Notes: generated by a model from the sequence alone, not told the origin. A DNA stretch of 64,000 nt from Brugia malayi (GCF_000002995.4 NW_025062477.1:7722649-7786648), one strand, 5' to 3'. Counted from the stretch's first letter, positions 46,508 to 62,900 are shown. Numbers and translations are program-made.

Positions 46508-46912
46508 ACAGATTAATATTAAAAATTATACAACATTACAATAACGAGTTGATACATAACACACAAATATAACTTAATTATAAAACATTTAAGGATATAA
46601 GCAAGCTAGACATCTCCCAACCGAGTCATACCAAACCAGGAACTATAATGAATAGCTTTGTAAGGAGGAAAATTGGGAGGGATTTTATGGATGTTAAGGT
46701 TACAAAGTGGATTAAAATCACTTAAAACAATAGCCTTTGTTCATTAGGTTCTAGCTTCGCTATTGTGGCGACATCGTATAAGTTCTAGGGTGAATTAATC
46801 ATTAAAACTATGTCCTTGCGAGGGTTAATTTCATACGAGATTAGCCGTCTGTCAGTTTTCCATAGCATTATAGTCCTCACTTAAAACTCACAGCTGAAAT
46901 TTTGTCGGATAT

Positions 46913-47101
46913 TCAGCGGTTTGATAAATCATCATAATCAAAATCGACCAATTCGATCTTTTCCTTCATCAGCGCAACAGTGTAGACACAAGGAACAAAG
47001 TCTTCCACAATTTTATTCCATATCTTAATTTTATAATATCCCTGTTTCTCGACAAATCTCAAACTCAGTCTTTCACAAAACGATAGCCAATAAAATTTCA
47101 T
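46913..47101 (-). CDS. Bounded 62-codon open frame, unrecognised
   Basis: Begins MKFYWLSFCERLSLRF and ends VDFDYDDLSNR. An in-frame TGA stands two codons before the ATG, so it cannot be a plain extension of something upstream. Composition is more protein-like than most random frames here (mixed charged and aromatic residues, acidic end), but no family, no conserved motif and no upstream acceptor were recognised. It may be chance, or a last exon. Confidence 0.15.
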   Translation of the reverse strand: MKFYWLSFCERLSLRFVEKQGYYKIKIWNKIVEDFVPCVYTVALMKEKIELVDFDYDDLSNR

Positions 47102-47939
47102 AGCGCTTCAAAAACAAACATATGACTCATTTCGAAAAATCAGTATAAGTGTTTCAAGAAAATATAAATGTTCACAAGAAACAAAAACCTAGACCATCGG
47201 TTTATTTAAAACGAACGATTAACGTTCCCTTCACATGTTAGTCTCTTCTGCTAAGTTTTGCGATTCGTTCTTTTCGTTAAAGAATTTCACCAAAGCTATT
47301 TTTAAAGAGTCACTTTCACATCTTGCCGAAAAATCGGGACGCTAGTTAGAACCAATTTTTTGTAACTCTAAAAAACATTAAATTTATATACTGCCGGATG
47401 AAAATTAAGATAGCAAGAAAAGGATTAAAAGATTTTAAAAGATTTTGGAAAGATTCTGAATACGATGTCCTTAAAGCAGAAGTGATGACAATCATACGTA
47501 TATAACAATGAATTAAAATCCACATTTAAGGTAGTTTATAGGTCAAAGAATTTGCCGTTAAATACGATAACTGTTTCATATTTTCTAGACTTCATGTGAT
47601 CGGTAATTTCCCTATTTCAATTATTTTTATTTCTGTGAATTAGATTTGTAAGTAACTTTGGAATATACAATCATCAAATGCTAATCTACTGAACAAAATG
47701 GAAGGGTAGACCATTAACACCAACAAGAATTTTTTATTCAAGGATAACATTACCCATATCGATACCTGAAAATAGTAAATTTAGAAAAGTCATAACGTCT
47801 TTCTTCTCTCATTAATCTGCCATACAAACCATAACTATGGTGTCATAGGACACTGGACTTGTGGAAGAAATTAATAACTGCCAGGAATTCCAGTCACATT
47901 CGGAATACTTAACCTGTATTTGTTCCATCTTTTAGCCTC

Positions 47940-50900
47940 TTTGCTTTCATTATATTCTGCCTGCTAAGGGATAAAAGTCATAAAGTTATTAAATTAAACT
48001 ACGATAAGCTGTTAGCACCACATCCAATAAAATATTAAGTTAATCTAAAGTGAAGTTAACGCTTACCAACTGCTTTCATTAATTCGCCATAACTTCTACA
48101 CTGTGAGAGTTCGGAGTCGAAATAACTAACAAACTTGGAACAATTCTCCAAAATTTTAATTATATTCTCACGCATGTGTTGAGTACGATCACCAGTCCTG
48201 CACTAAAACATAAATAAGATGTTAACATCTAAAAAATTCTTTTTTTTTGAAGGCAGTATTTATTTCATCATAGGTGAAATATTCCTGCTGCAACAAATCC
48301 AAGACAACAAAATTCAGGATTTATAGTCTAATAGATTATTCGTTTCTCTGAAGCTTTATTCCACGAAATTTGATACAAAACTACCTGAAGAATTTTATTG
48401 TGATAATAATCAACGGCAACCCAGACAAGCAATTCATGTCTCGCATCTTTCCAAGACTTCTTAGATCCTTGCAAACTTTTTAACAAATCCAATCTTTTAT
48501 CATTCCACTGCTCTGCAGTATCCATTACCAAACTGATACTGATCTCATGGGTGAATGAATGAGCTTCAGCAGGTTCGGAGGATGGTGATACTTTTTTCAA
48601 ATACTGCACTAGAAGAATTAAAATAGCCATATACTGCATGTTTGATTCACGACCACCACCATGAGAAAGTGCCGAAAATGAACGGAACTTGACAAAGCGA
48701 TCCAGCAATTCTGCTATATCTAGTGTGAGGCTATCTAAATTTATCGTATCACAATCAACAGCTACTTCCAGATCAGTTGATAACCTAAAAATGAGTTACT
48801 AAAAATTTCGATTTACCAAACATATATTTAGTGCACAAAAAAAAAAAAAAAATGTAACAATGGAAAAACTTTGTAAGTAAAAAAAAATCTGGTAAAAGAT
48901 GTTCAATGTCTTTCGACACTTCAAGGACTATAAAGGCACTATTCATGGAGGCTCCGAAAATGAAGTTCAGTCGAACTATCCCACAACATTTTTCCCAACT
49001 TACGCACTATTTTCTTTATGAGAAATTTGCAGTACACTCAACCTCGATATTCTAGCCCCTACTATTCACACACAAATAATTTTGCTGAATCCCTATTAGC
49101 AAACCATTTGATGCCTACAATTTTTAAATTTATCTAAATGATTTGTTTCAAAACACCTTTGGAAGGAGTGTTCCATATCCGAATCTTTTACTTGCTTTGA
49201 CCAAATAGGCATGATAACATTACATTTCGTATTGGCATTATGTAGCGCTGCACTTGCCCATTCGCTTCGTGAACCGGCCATTCTGTTGAAAAATAAATAT
49301 TTTCATAGAGATAAATAACAAGAATATCTTACTGAAAAGTTCAATCCTATTACCACATACCAAGAACTAAAAGTTTGAACACCACAAAAATACCTGACAG
49401 CTACGGAATGGCAGTCCAGATGAACTAAATTCATCTGCGACACTGTTGTGAACGAATAATTCCGACCATTAATTACTTTGTTCTCTTTTAGATTCAGTCG
49501 GCTTGCAAATGCATATACCTAAAAGAAAAAATCAATGGGGCAAAGAAGGTATGAAAATAAAACGGTAAGAAAACAGAAAAATGACTGAATTTGGAAAAAA
49601 TAAAAACAATGATTCAAGTAAGTTTCCAATACCAGTGCCAATATATGTTAAATCGGGAATAGCTCCTATTCAAATCACAACGTTTTAAAAAACAGATGAA
49701 TAGAACCTTGTTCTCTTTGTTAGCAATATGTATTGCTAGTAAAAAAGTTAATCATTACATGTTTCTAATGTCTCTCAGAATGATATTCTGTCTAGATGCA
49801 AACATATCGTAAATGCAAATACTGAACAAAGACGATAGAAGTGTCTTGGAAATACCTCCGTATAAATTCAAAATCAATATAAATTAATTGTGGAAAAGAA
49901 TGAATGCAGGGATAAAATAAAAAAGACCAAAGCAAGCTAACCATCATGATTTTTGCACTAGCGTCCATTGCTTCCCGGCATATACAACAAATACTAATGT
50001 CTGATACACTTTCTAATGAATGAGGTTCATTGATCAGCTTGCGCGCAGATACCTGGGAGAACCACAATTTTTTTTCAAGTAAGAAATGACAAATGCTGTA
50101 CAGGAGAATCGACTTGCAGGAATGGCTATGCAATCCTATTTTCTATGAGACAGTTTTTTTTTTTTTTCTTATTTATAAACAATAACGAATGGAAACAAAA
50201 CACACACTACCAAATTGGTTTTAAAACCATTAGTGGGTTCAAATACTTATTTTAGGATCTGTCAACAACGCTAGAAAGAAATCGAGTGTGTGAAAAGAAA
50301 ACGTAGTATGAAAACATATTAACCTATATTAAAATACACAGAGTAACCTACCTTCACTTGTCCTTTTTTGCCGATTTCCATACCCATTTTCGAAAGCTGT
50401 TTTTGCCTCATCGCCATAGCTAACTGACGTTTCTTTATCTTCGTTTCTTGACGAACTTTTTCAATCTTCAATAATAAATCAGCTGTGAAATACAGATAAA
50501 CTATATTCAATTCCAAAACTAATAAGGAAACGAACAAGAAATCTTCTTGATACTTCAAATTTGATAAATACCTGTACAGCAACTTGATCATTCTTCTTCA
50601 GTTCTTCCATTACATTTTCGGCCAATGTTCCAATATGTTCAGCTGATGAAATCTGCTCCAAACGATGCAGTATGGGCAGGGAATTTTCAGCAATTGCTTC
50701 CTGAAGAATGACATCACAATCACAAGAAATCCGACTATATGGATGGAACAAAGTTCGATACAGAAGCCTTACACATATATAGCAACTTGTTCTCCCTCAG
50801 GTTTTTTTGAGTTATTAGGAAAACAATATGTGATCAATCGTTCCTTCCCTCAAATGTTTTCAAAACCATTTTCATGACAATCTTAGTCCGAAAGAAATAA

Positions 50901-53900
50901 TGTAATGAAACAGCAATGTTTTCGAATCAAAAAAGTTGTTTTTTGGACATACTGCATATAAAATGAAAACACAAAAAAGCCCTTAAACTTAACCTGCGAT
51001 TCGAATCTATGCATTACTATGATCAAGGAAGTAATCAAAACTCATAGCATCAGTGTAAAAAAAAACAGTGAACAAAGTTGACTGATACTTCAACGCACGA
51101 ACATTACGGAGACATTTTTCTGCGCCACAACAACACTTATCTGTGATAATAGATAATATCGCAGTTATAAAAAAGTGAACCTGTGAGGGTTTGTGAGACC
51201 GTGCCATACCAGCCATAAGTTTTAGAACATATTTTAGTGAAGGTTTTGACAAAAAATACTTCCATTCTGGTCCCATTACTGAAACGTTGAATATGGGGGG
51301 ATGATTCTCTGCCAAATATCTGCATGCATCTGTAATCAACCCAGCATCCATCATTTTCTTTTTGAGAGTCCGTCCGGACGCACTATCATGAATGGCGCTT
51401 GTTATTTTGCACAGTATTTCAACCTTCTGTACCACTCGATCTCGAATTTTTCGGTCGTTATCTATAACACTTGCTTTATTCGATATATTTGATAACTTCA
51501 TCAATACTTTATCAGACTGACAACATCAAATCAACCGAATTTTTTAAAGAAAATTTGTATAATACTATATGAAGCATACAAATTGTAGTAAATAATGATG
51601 GGATGGTCGCTGTATCTGACCCAATGTCAATTTACCCAATCAAAAAAAAAAAAAATGAAACTTGAATGTTAGATAACGAAACAAAACCAAAACAAACCAA
51701 TTTCATCCCAGTGACAACACGGCCGAAATGTTTCCACCAAAGCATCCATACTTTCTGCATTGCCAAGACAAAGATTTGGTGCAATGGATGTCACCGCTTC
51801 CAGTAATGATGCTGAAAGTTCTTCATCACTGCCCATTGAAAGTTCCAATAACCATGACGTCTGTTCAAAACTTGCACCACCAATAGACTGCAACTTAGTA
51901 TATATATTGCTATATCCAAAAAAAAAAAGCAATAAGAAACACACCTTCTCGATTCGATCAGTGGCGAGAACATCAACCAGAAGAATCCTACTAAGTTCAA
52001 GATACTGTAAAGCTATTGTTTCTTCAATTGACTTTTCCTTAATACCACTTCTGTAAGCCACCTCGAACACATGCAAAAACCTTCGAATACCGCCATATTC
52101 GTTCAATTGCTCACGATTTCCTTCGACCTGAAGAACATTTTTCCTAGAATTATTTTTCTGGCCAGTTTTTAAGCAATGTGCTTCTAAATTTATAACTTTA
52201 CACCACCAAAAATCTATACTTTTATGCAGTGAGTCAACAATCGATGCAATTCTCGCAACAAAATTATGCCTCCTCCAGTCAATTCAATGTTGTCCAATAT
52301 CGGAAGAATAGTTGCAAAAGCACGTATCGGAGAGCCTAACGCACTAGCCAGGCGAAGTTGACTATCGTCTACCTTCTCTTTAACTAAAACTGCTCTTCAG
52401 TAAACTGAAATAAATCTTTCAAAAAATAAAATTGGAAAAAAAAAAAATAAAATAGAAAATGTCAAGAAGCCATAGAATTACGTTCCGGAAGTTACAGAAA
52501 AAAACATATAAAACCAACTGTTACAGATTCTGTTACTAGTTCACATATTTTCTTCTTTCCCACTTCGGTTAAAAGTATGCTTACAAAATATTATTAGAGA
52601 AGCATACTACTTGGCAAATTAAATATCTCAATTGGTAAGCCCACCATTCGTGTTAGCCAGTGTTTTTATAAAAGGTTCTGTTGCATCACCAAGAAGACCT
52701 CGCATCCGATACACAATAACCATCGCTTGACCGTGATGATCCGAACGCCAAAGTTTCTCATAAACATCATTAACCGATAAGTCCAAGGCAACAATCTGCT
52801 GATTCACAAGAAGCTGTGAAATGAAAAAAAGGTAAGATAAATATGATTCAAAAAGGACTAGAGTAAAATATAAAAATTTTGTTTATAATTACTCTTAAGG
52901 ATTAGCACTACTTTTTTTATTTTTATTCCCTTGGTGCTAACAAGCAATATAACGATAGGACAAGAAAGATTTCGAAAGTAAGATACAATCTAGCTATCAC
53001 TGCTTTACAAGCAAGCAAAAAAAAAAAAAAAACGAATGTTGAAAATTTGTTACCTCCATTCCAGTATCATCATCCAGCAGTGCAACCAGCTCACAATCTC
53101 GACAAATTTTATTCTTGATATCTCTCATCAGAGGACCCATGCCAGCATCACTACTCTTATATGGATTACCTAACATTCTGCCTTGTAGATAATCTTCCTG
53201 GAGCGCATCCTTCTCGATTTGTATTAAGAAATCCTCCTCTTTCTTCAATAACGGATAAATAATATCGTTGATAATTGATAAAAGATAAGCCTGTATGCGC
53301 AATTCTTGCGGATGAGCTCCTATTCGCCGTGTCGCCTCTTTCAGAACTAAGATTGGTCGTTTCAATGCAATGCGCATCAGCAGCATACTGAGGTCCTTGA
53401 CAGATTCGTTCACATAACTTAAAATATAGCATTGTTAATTGCAGTGTTTACCATTCCACTATGTTTGTTGTATGATACTTCCGACATTTGATGAACTTAC
53501 AAGGTACGATGAACAGTAACTTGTTTGAGTGCGCAAACAGTTCGAAGCAGAAGTGGAAGCATAACAGGACTAGATTCATGCAGCAAATTCCAACCATTCT
53601 GATCCCGTTGCATCATACAATTCAAAACTTCTGAAAATATGAGTTAGATAATATCATAAATAACTACCGGCAGAATCGCCAATAATAGCTATATTTATTC
53701 AGTGTAACAATAACTACCAATAATAGCCACTGTGGAGTTGTTTATCTCGTTTGCTTCTTTCTTTTTTTTTTTTCTAAACTGGCCCAAATGTTTAACAGAT
53801 GTCTTTATTTCTTTACTTCATCATTTCAGTAAATGACTTATTAAAGTTATTTAACTAAATTAACAGATTTCACTTATTTAATTATTTATTCAGTCTTATG

Positions 53901-56900
53901 AAGAATAAGCATATAAGAGTTCTTCTAGAAATTAGTGTATATATTCCACTTAAGATAAACTTACGAATAAGATGATGAAGAAGAATTCCGGTTGAAAGAT
54001 CCCCCGAAGGTCTACTCACTTCATGTAAACGTATATCCAAACTTGCCTGTAAAAAGATAGTAAAAAGTGCTTCAAAAATTATATCCCTAAATAATTTACT
54101 AAAATGTACTGATACAAGTTCTGTGTTTTGGTAATTAACTTCATTAGCGCTAATAGAAGAAAAAAATTAAAACATACTAGCAAAATTCGTTTTACGATAT
54201 CAACATGCAATTCTACTGGTTTCGATACTAAAACGTTGTTAATTTCTCTTGTTGTTAATAAAGTTCGCATCAAACAAAAGTATTCATCAATATTGTCAGC
54301 CGAAACGTTCCGGATTTTCCGCATCCATAATAGTACTCTGAAAAAGATTTCGAATCAAACTGGAACATGAAAAATACCAGTTAAAAAAATCAGAGCAGGA
54401 TTATCGAAAAATATTTGAGACACCAAATACTAAAGCAGAAACAGGAATAACTTTTTAAATCTTATAAATTAATTAATTCACATTTCAAATTTCAACAATT
54501 TTTCTGATATTCAGTGACGCTACCGCAAAATATATTTAAATTCGAATCTAAACTTTCAAAACTCAGACAATCAAATTTATTTGCAGTAGCATAAATTAAC
54601 TTATAAGAAAAACCACCTCAAAATTTTTAGAAAAAATCAGCATCTCAATTTCAAAATTTCAACTTTTTAAATCATTGCTCTCCGCTAAATATCTTCAGCT
54701 AAAAGTACTGCAAGTTAAAGAAAAGAAAAGTGAAAGCTTCCAATAATGTAACATATAAAATAAAATGCAGTGGAATCTGCTGCGATTGTTAGTAGCTTAA
54801 CCAATGTAATCAAAAAACCAAAAAAAAGTTTCTTCATAAACTCACTTTTGCAGTACCAGAGCTATGTCCACCGGTGATCCGATTTGTGCTTCGCCATTGT
54901 TGTTGATTTCAAAACATAGCATCACAAGTAAACGACAGGTTGCAGCACGAACTGCTGCTACAGATGAAAACATACAACGAGTAAGCCATTGATAGAGTGA
55001 CTGGAAAGTTAGAAATCGGCTATACTGTTATAGAAAATACGTACATACATAGAAGTCGTTTTTTGTTTCACTAAATATTCAGCAAGGTAGTTAATGAATT
55101 CGAATCACATTTACAGAACCAAAAACAACGAAGTTTGCTTAATAAAGTTTATAGGAGTAATTCTTTTAAAAACTTAAAGATATTCAAAAAAAAAAAACAT
55201 CTTCAGATCAGTAGATCTCATAAAAATGTGGCGGAGTATGAAGAGATTATACCTCTAGGCCAAGAAATTCATAAAAAAAAAAAAAAAAAAAAAAAAAACA
55301 CATCACCAGAAAAAGCGAACATCGCATTAATAAATAATGAAAACTACGCAAACTGACAAATTTCCGTTTTGGATCACTTTCAGTGCAACGTCTTATGTAT
55401 TGAAGAATACTGCGCTCTCTTTCTGGACTATCGTTTTGCAACAGTCTTGTATATTCCGCCCAAATAAATCTATAAATTTTTACTATTCTTAACATCTTAG
55501 AAGCTTTACAGGAATTAATGATTTTCGAAAAAAAAAAAAGCACAACATGGAAAATTCCCCAAAAAAAAATAAAGAGAAACACAAATACCAGGAATAAAAA
55601 GATCAATTTCTGTCCTTACCGTCCTTTTAGCCATCCAATCGTTGGAAATCGTTCAGAGGGTATAAGCAATTTGTCAAAGTCAGGTTCTTCTTCGTCTAGC
55701 ATTTTCATATCTTCCATAATTTTGTGAAAAACGGTGTCATCCAGAACGAGATTCTACGAAGTATAAGTTATGCAACACTATTATTTTCAACCCAATTTTA
55801 CAATATTTACAAAAAATAAGTTAGGTTCTGCATAACTCCCTCAATAAGTCATTACGAAAATTGATAATTTTAATTCATAATTTTTTACCACAGTTACTTT
55901 CCAGTTACTTTTGAATGCTTTCCAAACAATTCCTTCTCAATTTTGAAACAGTCCATACTTGACCAGAAGAGCAAAAAAAATGTTTAGACCTGTTCTACTT
56001 CCTCTTGTTCGCTTTCTTTATGATTATCTTCGAAACCAATATTTTGCGAAGCATTCAAAACTGTTTTTGACTGTTCTTCACATGTAGGTAAAAGATAACC
56101 TGGTAGAAGATATACTATAAACAGTATGTGATATAATACAATAAGTCATATGTCACATGAAAAAAGTTTGTCCAGATACTAATAAAATATTACCGGCAAA
56201 AGTACCAGCGTTTCTCACTTTGTCAACGCTAAAACCAGATGAATCCACTGCAAAAGTATTTTTCAGATTTGTTGAACATGGCGAACAAATTTTCAGAAAT
56301 ACAGCCAATACATGCAAATCCATCTCGGTGCTGCCATTCCCTATCACAGCCATGCGCATCAAGCAGCGCAATTTTTGCTCCCAAAACCTAAAGATTTGTT
56401 TTCGTGAAGTCGTCGTTCTTAAAGTAACTGTTGAAAATTGAAATAAATTCTATTTAATTTGTCAAGTCATATGAACATAAAAAAATACCGAAATTTGTTT
56501 TCAAATATTGATTTCGTTAACAAGTAGCATGGAAGAGCACCATTCTCTACCAATTCACACATTTTTTGTGTCGCTTCTTTGCTCATTTCCGAGAGATTCC
56601 AAATAAGGCTATGAACGGAACGAGCTACTGCGTCACCAAGAGTGCATCCATTCACCTAGATACAAAAAAAAAATCAATATAAGAAAAAGACAAAAAAAAT
56701 TATGCTCTTAATGCTCTCCAATTTCTACTGACAATTTCTAATTGCTTCTGTTTATTAATTAACTATTTTTTATTATGGTTTAGAAATGAAAAGACAGAAT
56801 CGGTATTAGCTCGCCGTTAATAAAAGCTTTACATTGCTATTTAAATTCTGCAAAAAATTTAAATCATATCATTATTACCAACAATCGTTTCAGTTTTCAA

Positions 56901-59900
56901 TAAATACCTCCTGATGATACCAAAATGCAACTGCGTGATATTTAACATTATGTTTATCTAAGCAACTTGCCATCAATTTCCGATATTTCACTTTTATCAT
57001 ATTACTTGATGTTGGTTCACTAACCTTCCAGTCTCAACCTCAGCTTATATATATATATAAGCATAGTAACCATATTGCATATGTAAATCTCTACCTATTG
57101 GTCTTACCAATTATAACAAAACTTACCAATCTATTGAAAACAAAGTCTTCACGGATAATTTCCTCCATAGCATTTGTATCACTACACGTTGCTTGTATTA
57201 ATGATACACAATGTACTATTAGTGCGGACATGCAGCCTGCACAACGATCACTGAAAATATTTCTAAATGCAGTTTTTCTAAGGATAAATTGAACATATGA
57301 AAATGAAAGTTGAGGCGTTTTCAAAATATCAGTTATGAGAATAGGACCGTAAATTTACAGATATATCCGAAATAAGACCTATTCCACACGTACTGATGTA
57401 GATCTTGATGGAATAAAAATTTTTTTTTGAAACCAAAATAACATCATTATCCGCCAACAGGAACGAATCCTTCAATACCACAAGGTTAAAGCAAGGTTAT
57501 CTTAACTTCCACTAGTTAGATCTCAATTAATAGTGAGTTAAATAAGTAGTAATGGAGATAACAGCGCTAGAAACAGGCTTAGTAAAGCTTAAAAAAAAAA
57601 AGAAAACATTCATAGAGAAACTTACGAGTTAGAATGAAAATTACTGGTGCGAGGTTTGTCAGACAAAGTTTCATCGCCATTTTCAATGTCGTAACGGAGA
57701 ATTTCTGCTCGAAATGCTGCTAACTGACGAGTTTGTTCGCATAATTTATTATGCAATTTTTCTGCACTACGATAGAGTGTTGCAAGTGTATAATCCTGCA
57801 AAAAATAGGATAACTTCTCAAGAATGATTAAATATTGGGTAAGGATCTGAATTAAATAAATCACACCTCTTTCAAATTTAAACTTGACATAAAACTTGTA
57901 AATGATTGCACAGTCATGTGCTTTAGGATCATATTTGGTCGAATAGTGGGTTCTGAATCCCACGAGCATTTTTCCAGAAAAGCTCTAATGATTCCAATAT
58001 GACAACGTGTCGATTCGATGTCGTTCAATAAAGTTTCCATAAGGGCATATGTCTGAAAATACATTTCTCTTTAGTTTTGTTGATATTACTACTTCTTAAC
58101 TCTCAAGGCAAATGACTCACATTTAATTACCGACGTTATTAGAAAGTCAAAAATCTCCCACAGAATCAACAATGGTTTTTAAAATAAACGTCAGTAAGTG
58201 CAGCTGACTAACCGGAAATGGACATCTTTAAAGTGTATTTTTACTAGGCGTCCTAAACTAAGACAGCAGAACAAAATTATGAACAGAATAAACGCTCCAG
58301 AAAAAACAATGTCCCCTACAAGTTTGCTCTGACAGATTGAAGTGACTCAGCACGAATACCTCACCGTTTTTCGGTCATTGTCGTCCTCAATTGCCTGCAC
58401 TGAAGGTAACGACCGGCCAACCAGCACTGCTTCCAAGCGAGCATATTTGCAAAAACCGCAGGAATTGCATAAAAATGGCTCCTGCATAAAAGAAAACACA
58501 CAGACAATTAAGTCATTCAAAAGAAGAATACAGACACAACGAGAGCATCATTGTAGTCATTCAACTACTTCTTTCTTTTTCATTAAAATCAGCGGAATTC
58601 AGATAAAGCTTAAAAATTAATCAAGTTAAAAAACACCTTTTCATCGTAATTGATTGCTCGACACTTCACGCACTGAAAGACATTTTCACCGCAGTTTGAG
58701 CATATCCCGGGATTCGGTGTTACTGACGTAGAACACCGTGGGCAGTGCACGAATTCTGGCGCATCTGCAGCTCCGGCTGTGTTCGTATCATAAAATTCGG
58801 CCATTTCCAAAACAACATTACAAGTAACAACTGGGATTGGAAGCTGCACATCAATTTCGGTGTCTCCTTTATTTACCTGTAAAAATGTATTGGGTACAAG
58901 AAGTGAGAAATTCCATTTTTGTCATGGCTGATACGATCTATCAATGAAGCACTGAAAAGCACTGAAAATATCAATACTAGCTACTTATGAACAGAAAAGA
59001 AAGAGACTAGAAGCCTGGTATGCTCATAACTATACCTGGGTTCAGTACGACTTCCTCAAGATTAATATCCACAGTTCCATGTATTTCTCCAAGGTTTTAA
59101 CTAAATTTTCGTCATAACTATACAAAAAAGATAAATACAACCTTAACATCAGCTGCTTTCTCCCAAAGTTCAGGCCGATTTTTGAGGTCAATCGCAGATT
59201 CAAGTATTTTATTGCAATAGTAAAACCTGAAGCGTTTCACCATTTTTGTTCGCTTGATTTCACTCAAACGTATGATGATTCGCGCCACCTATAATTTTGC
59301 TCTATAGCTATTTATAGTATTGAATTACTCTTTTGTATTCTCACTACAGCTGATCTAAATAATGTAAAAACTGTCAAGCTCTTTCTATATAAGAAGCTGT
59401 TACTCTTTTTTGAAAAAATCTAAACACCTCGAAATGGCCCATCAATTTGATCATCTGTGCCGACGTAGTGAAGCGGGAATCCAATTTAATTGCTGATAAT
59501 TTCAATTGTTCCATTGGATGATCCGAATCCGAACATATCAGACATGGAGATTTACTTAGTACAGAAATATCTGGTGATCCTGAAAACCTCATAACAGTAG
59601 CATAAAATGTAGCTTTTAATGTCATATAGGAAGAGTTGGGTCCAACCTAAAATTTCCATATGCAAATTTCTTTGATGCCATATGATTCATTGTCCAGAAC
59701 AGTGCCAGATTATTTTTTCTTTACACAAATAATAATAGGAAGCAATAAGCATGTAAGTTAATATTTAAAAAAAGGAAGCATAAATAAAGCAACGAGCTTG
59801 AAAATTTACCGATAAATTCACATAATTTTTCGAAAATAACCGAACTTCGACTTTTTTCCAATGTGTATAATGCACTATTGATCGTCGCTACAGCTTCCTT

Positions 59901-62900
59901 ATAAACCGTAATCAATTCATCCCTTAATACAAGTCATAAATGATAGAATAGAATTGGGATCCCGTACATCCTCAACATGACCTCTAATTCTATTAGAAAA
60001 TGAAATTTACAGATTTGCTCCGAAGGATGAAATCAACGAACAGCAAAGCCTTCACTTCGAAGAAATATTTCTAAAATTTAAGTCCTCAGATACTAGCTTA
60101 AAATATCTTCGTTAAACTAAAAGTGACAAAGCTAACTTCGATAAAAATCGAGGTAGATAGTAAGACAGAAGATCTACTAATTGTGCAGCTCGATTACCCA
60201 TTTCATGTGCATAAGGCCAAGTGTGCTTATACAGGTAATTAATCAGTAACAGTTGATTGGGTCGTGAAGCAAGTTGTAAAGTAGCACGTAGAATTGCATG
60301 CAGTGTCCAACGTCTTTCTTCATTTTCGCCCAGCAGGAACCTGCAATTTGAAAGTGTATTCTGTAAAACTAATCCAGAATTGATTTTTTAAATCAGAATA
60401 GGGTGGCCACTTTTCTAATCAGCTCATTTCCTAATGTTAGAATAACGACGGAAAGGAGATAATGTTTAGCAAATTACTCCGTTTAATATATTCAGCATTA
60501 TATGGCAGAATTTTTTTTGAAAAATAAACAGTTTTTCAAGTGTAAAATGATTTAAAAGGTGCGCACTTCGCAAATAAGCGCGGTATATATTATGAAATTA
60601 TTCATTATAAACGACTCAGAAAAAATTGGAAAATATTTCCTTTTTCAAACGCTGGCGTAAAACAGAGATCAACTGAAACATAAAAAAAAAAATACCTCGT
60701 AATCAGTCTTTTGAGCAATGCACAAGGCTTTTGCTTGCTTAAAAGTATATTGACTAGTGAACAACACAGTAATTCATCATCGGAATCTTCGGATGTTCGA
60801 ATAGCCAGTAGAATGAGATTAAGAACAGCGTCGCAGGCAACATCAGGCATCATACACGCTAATTCCATCAACCATGGCAACTAAGAAAGGAATTATGCAA
60901 TTTTAAATTTCAAATCCAATCCAAATTAAAGAAGCGTATAACAGACATACTCACTTCTTTTAAACATATTCTCTGCCAAACAACGCAGCGCCTCTCAGAA
61001 ACTGCTGCAATTCCGTTGATACGACTAACAATATCACTTAATTCGAAATATTCTAAACTTGAACGGCTTTTCAGGCGCTTTTTCAAATTAGCTAGTAAAT
61101 CATGAATGATGTGCTCATCACGAACTTGTCGGTACTTGGCCTAAAAAACTGTAGAATAATATGCATAATACAAGCAATGTTATCTGGCTTCTTGACCTCC
61201 AAACAAATAAATGAATTAGATCATCGAATAACTATATAATTCAATGTAATAAGTTCATTTCAACAAATCAAGGTGGTTTTCATTTTAGCTTTAGTTAAGC
61301 AGTAGTAAAATGACCAACAATAATTTTTCATTCTTTTGTTTAGAAGTGAACTAGATCAATAAATTTGAAAATGAAGAAAAATATATATGCATGCACCTAA
61401 CAAACCAACTCACCGTATCGGAACCACACATTAGTAAAAGCAGCTTCCGAGCAAGTCTACGCATTGTTGACGGCTCCTGCGTTATGTAATCACATAAAAG
61501 ATTCTCCCATTTGTTGTCCAACAATAACTCATCACCCAAAATTTTTTTGAGCTGAAAATCTATTGAGAGCAAACCATTTCTTAAAGTTATTTAGTTTCGC
61601 ATAAAAGGTTCACAAAGGGTTTAGGATGACCACGTATGTTGAATCAACGAAAGATTACAACAAAAATACTTCAAAAAATGGTATGTCAAATTTGTATCAG
61701 GTAATAAAAAGATGAAAATGAAAACAATTTCAAGACACCGATGATTTACACAATAATTTCCTAATATTTTGAAAGAAAAATTTAATCGGCTTTATTTTAT
61801 TCAATTGTTTTCGTAGAAATAGGCCTGAAGGACTGGACTGACCATCTATAGCAATAAAAAACATAAGAAAACATAAAATCCACTTTGACAGCCAAACTTC
61901 ATTTTTTCCTAAGCTGCTAAAGGGTTTTAAAACAGCAGTCCAGATTAAATACACACTTCAATAGAGATATATAAACAAAATTTACTTGATAGGGCAACCG
62001 AAGTGCCATTTCGACAATTAACGTTGTGTATATAGAGAAGACATTTCCTGGATTGACATTTAATGAACGAGCATTAAATAATGGTGCAAGGTCAGGCTGT
62101 AACTCTGGTGGAACAGAGGAGAGTTTCTGGATAGTTTGTTCGGCAGACTGCATTTGCTTAGTCCATTCTGTTTTCAAGGATTGTAAAAGAATATAACAAT
62201 GATTCAGAGCCCCAGCAGACTCCTAAATCATTTGAATTAAATCCATGAAATCAAAAGAAACATGTTTCAGAATTAGCTGCTTTATAAATACCACTCGAGC
62301 TTTTGAAATTCATGAACAAAATAAACATATTTTAGAATTCTTAAGCTCGCATTAGCGAACTTAAGTGCTCAGTGCTCATTTCGAAAGCCAAAAGCGCCGA
62401 CGATTCAAACGCATGAAAACAACTGACAATCAATGAACAAGGAAACAAGAGAAAATCTCCCCAGAACCACTCTTAAAAACTTCATTCAATGCTTACCAAA
62501 GTATGAGCAACTTTCAGAGCCAAAGCAACTTGAGGCTCAGGAATTACAGATACACCGTGTTCCTGACTTGCCACTTGAGGGACATTATTCATTGCAGACA
62601 TGTCAGTATCATCTTGTTGAGGTGTTGCATCACGACTAGATGATGATATATCACCTGTAAGTTCAATATCCTCCATCTGTTCTAGATCAGATTCCCCACC
62701 ACCTTCTGCATCGTCTTCATCCTCCACACTTCCAGCCGGCGGGACTGCTGATACGTCAGCAGCAGTATCTAATATTGTAGTCAGCTGCAAGATAGAGAAT
62801 TTTAAAATTATAGCATATATTTACTCCCTCAACAAAACAAATACAAAATGAATCTCAAATTGTTTCCCAGATTTTCGGAGTTAAAAATTTCTGTTTTATA

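Larger units (their letters stand above)
45969..47940. other. About 2 kb between UBR4 and POLA1
   Basis: Probable UBR4 3' UTR and POLA1 promoter. Holds the SL1-like sequence (46486-46507) and one bounded 62-codon frame (46913-47101). No other coding potential recognised. Confidence 0.5.
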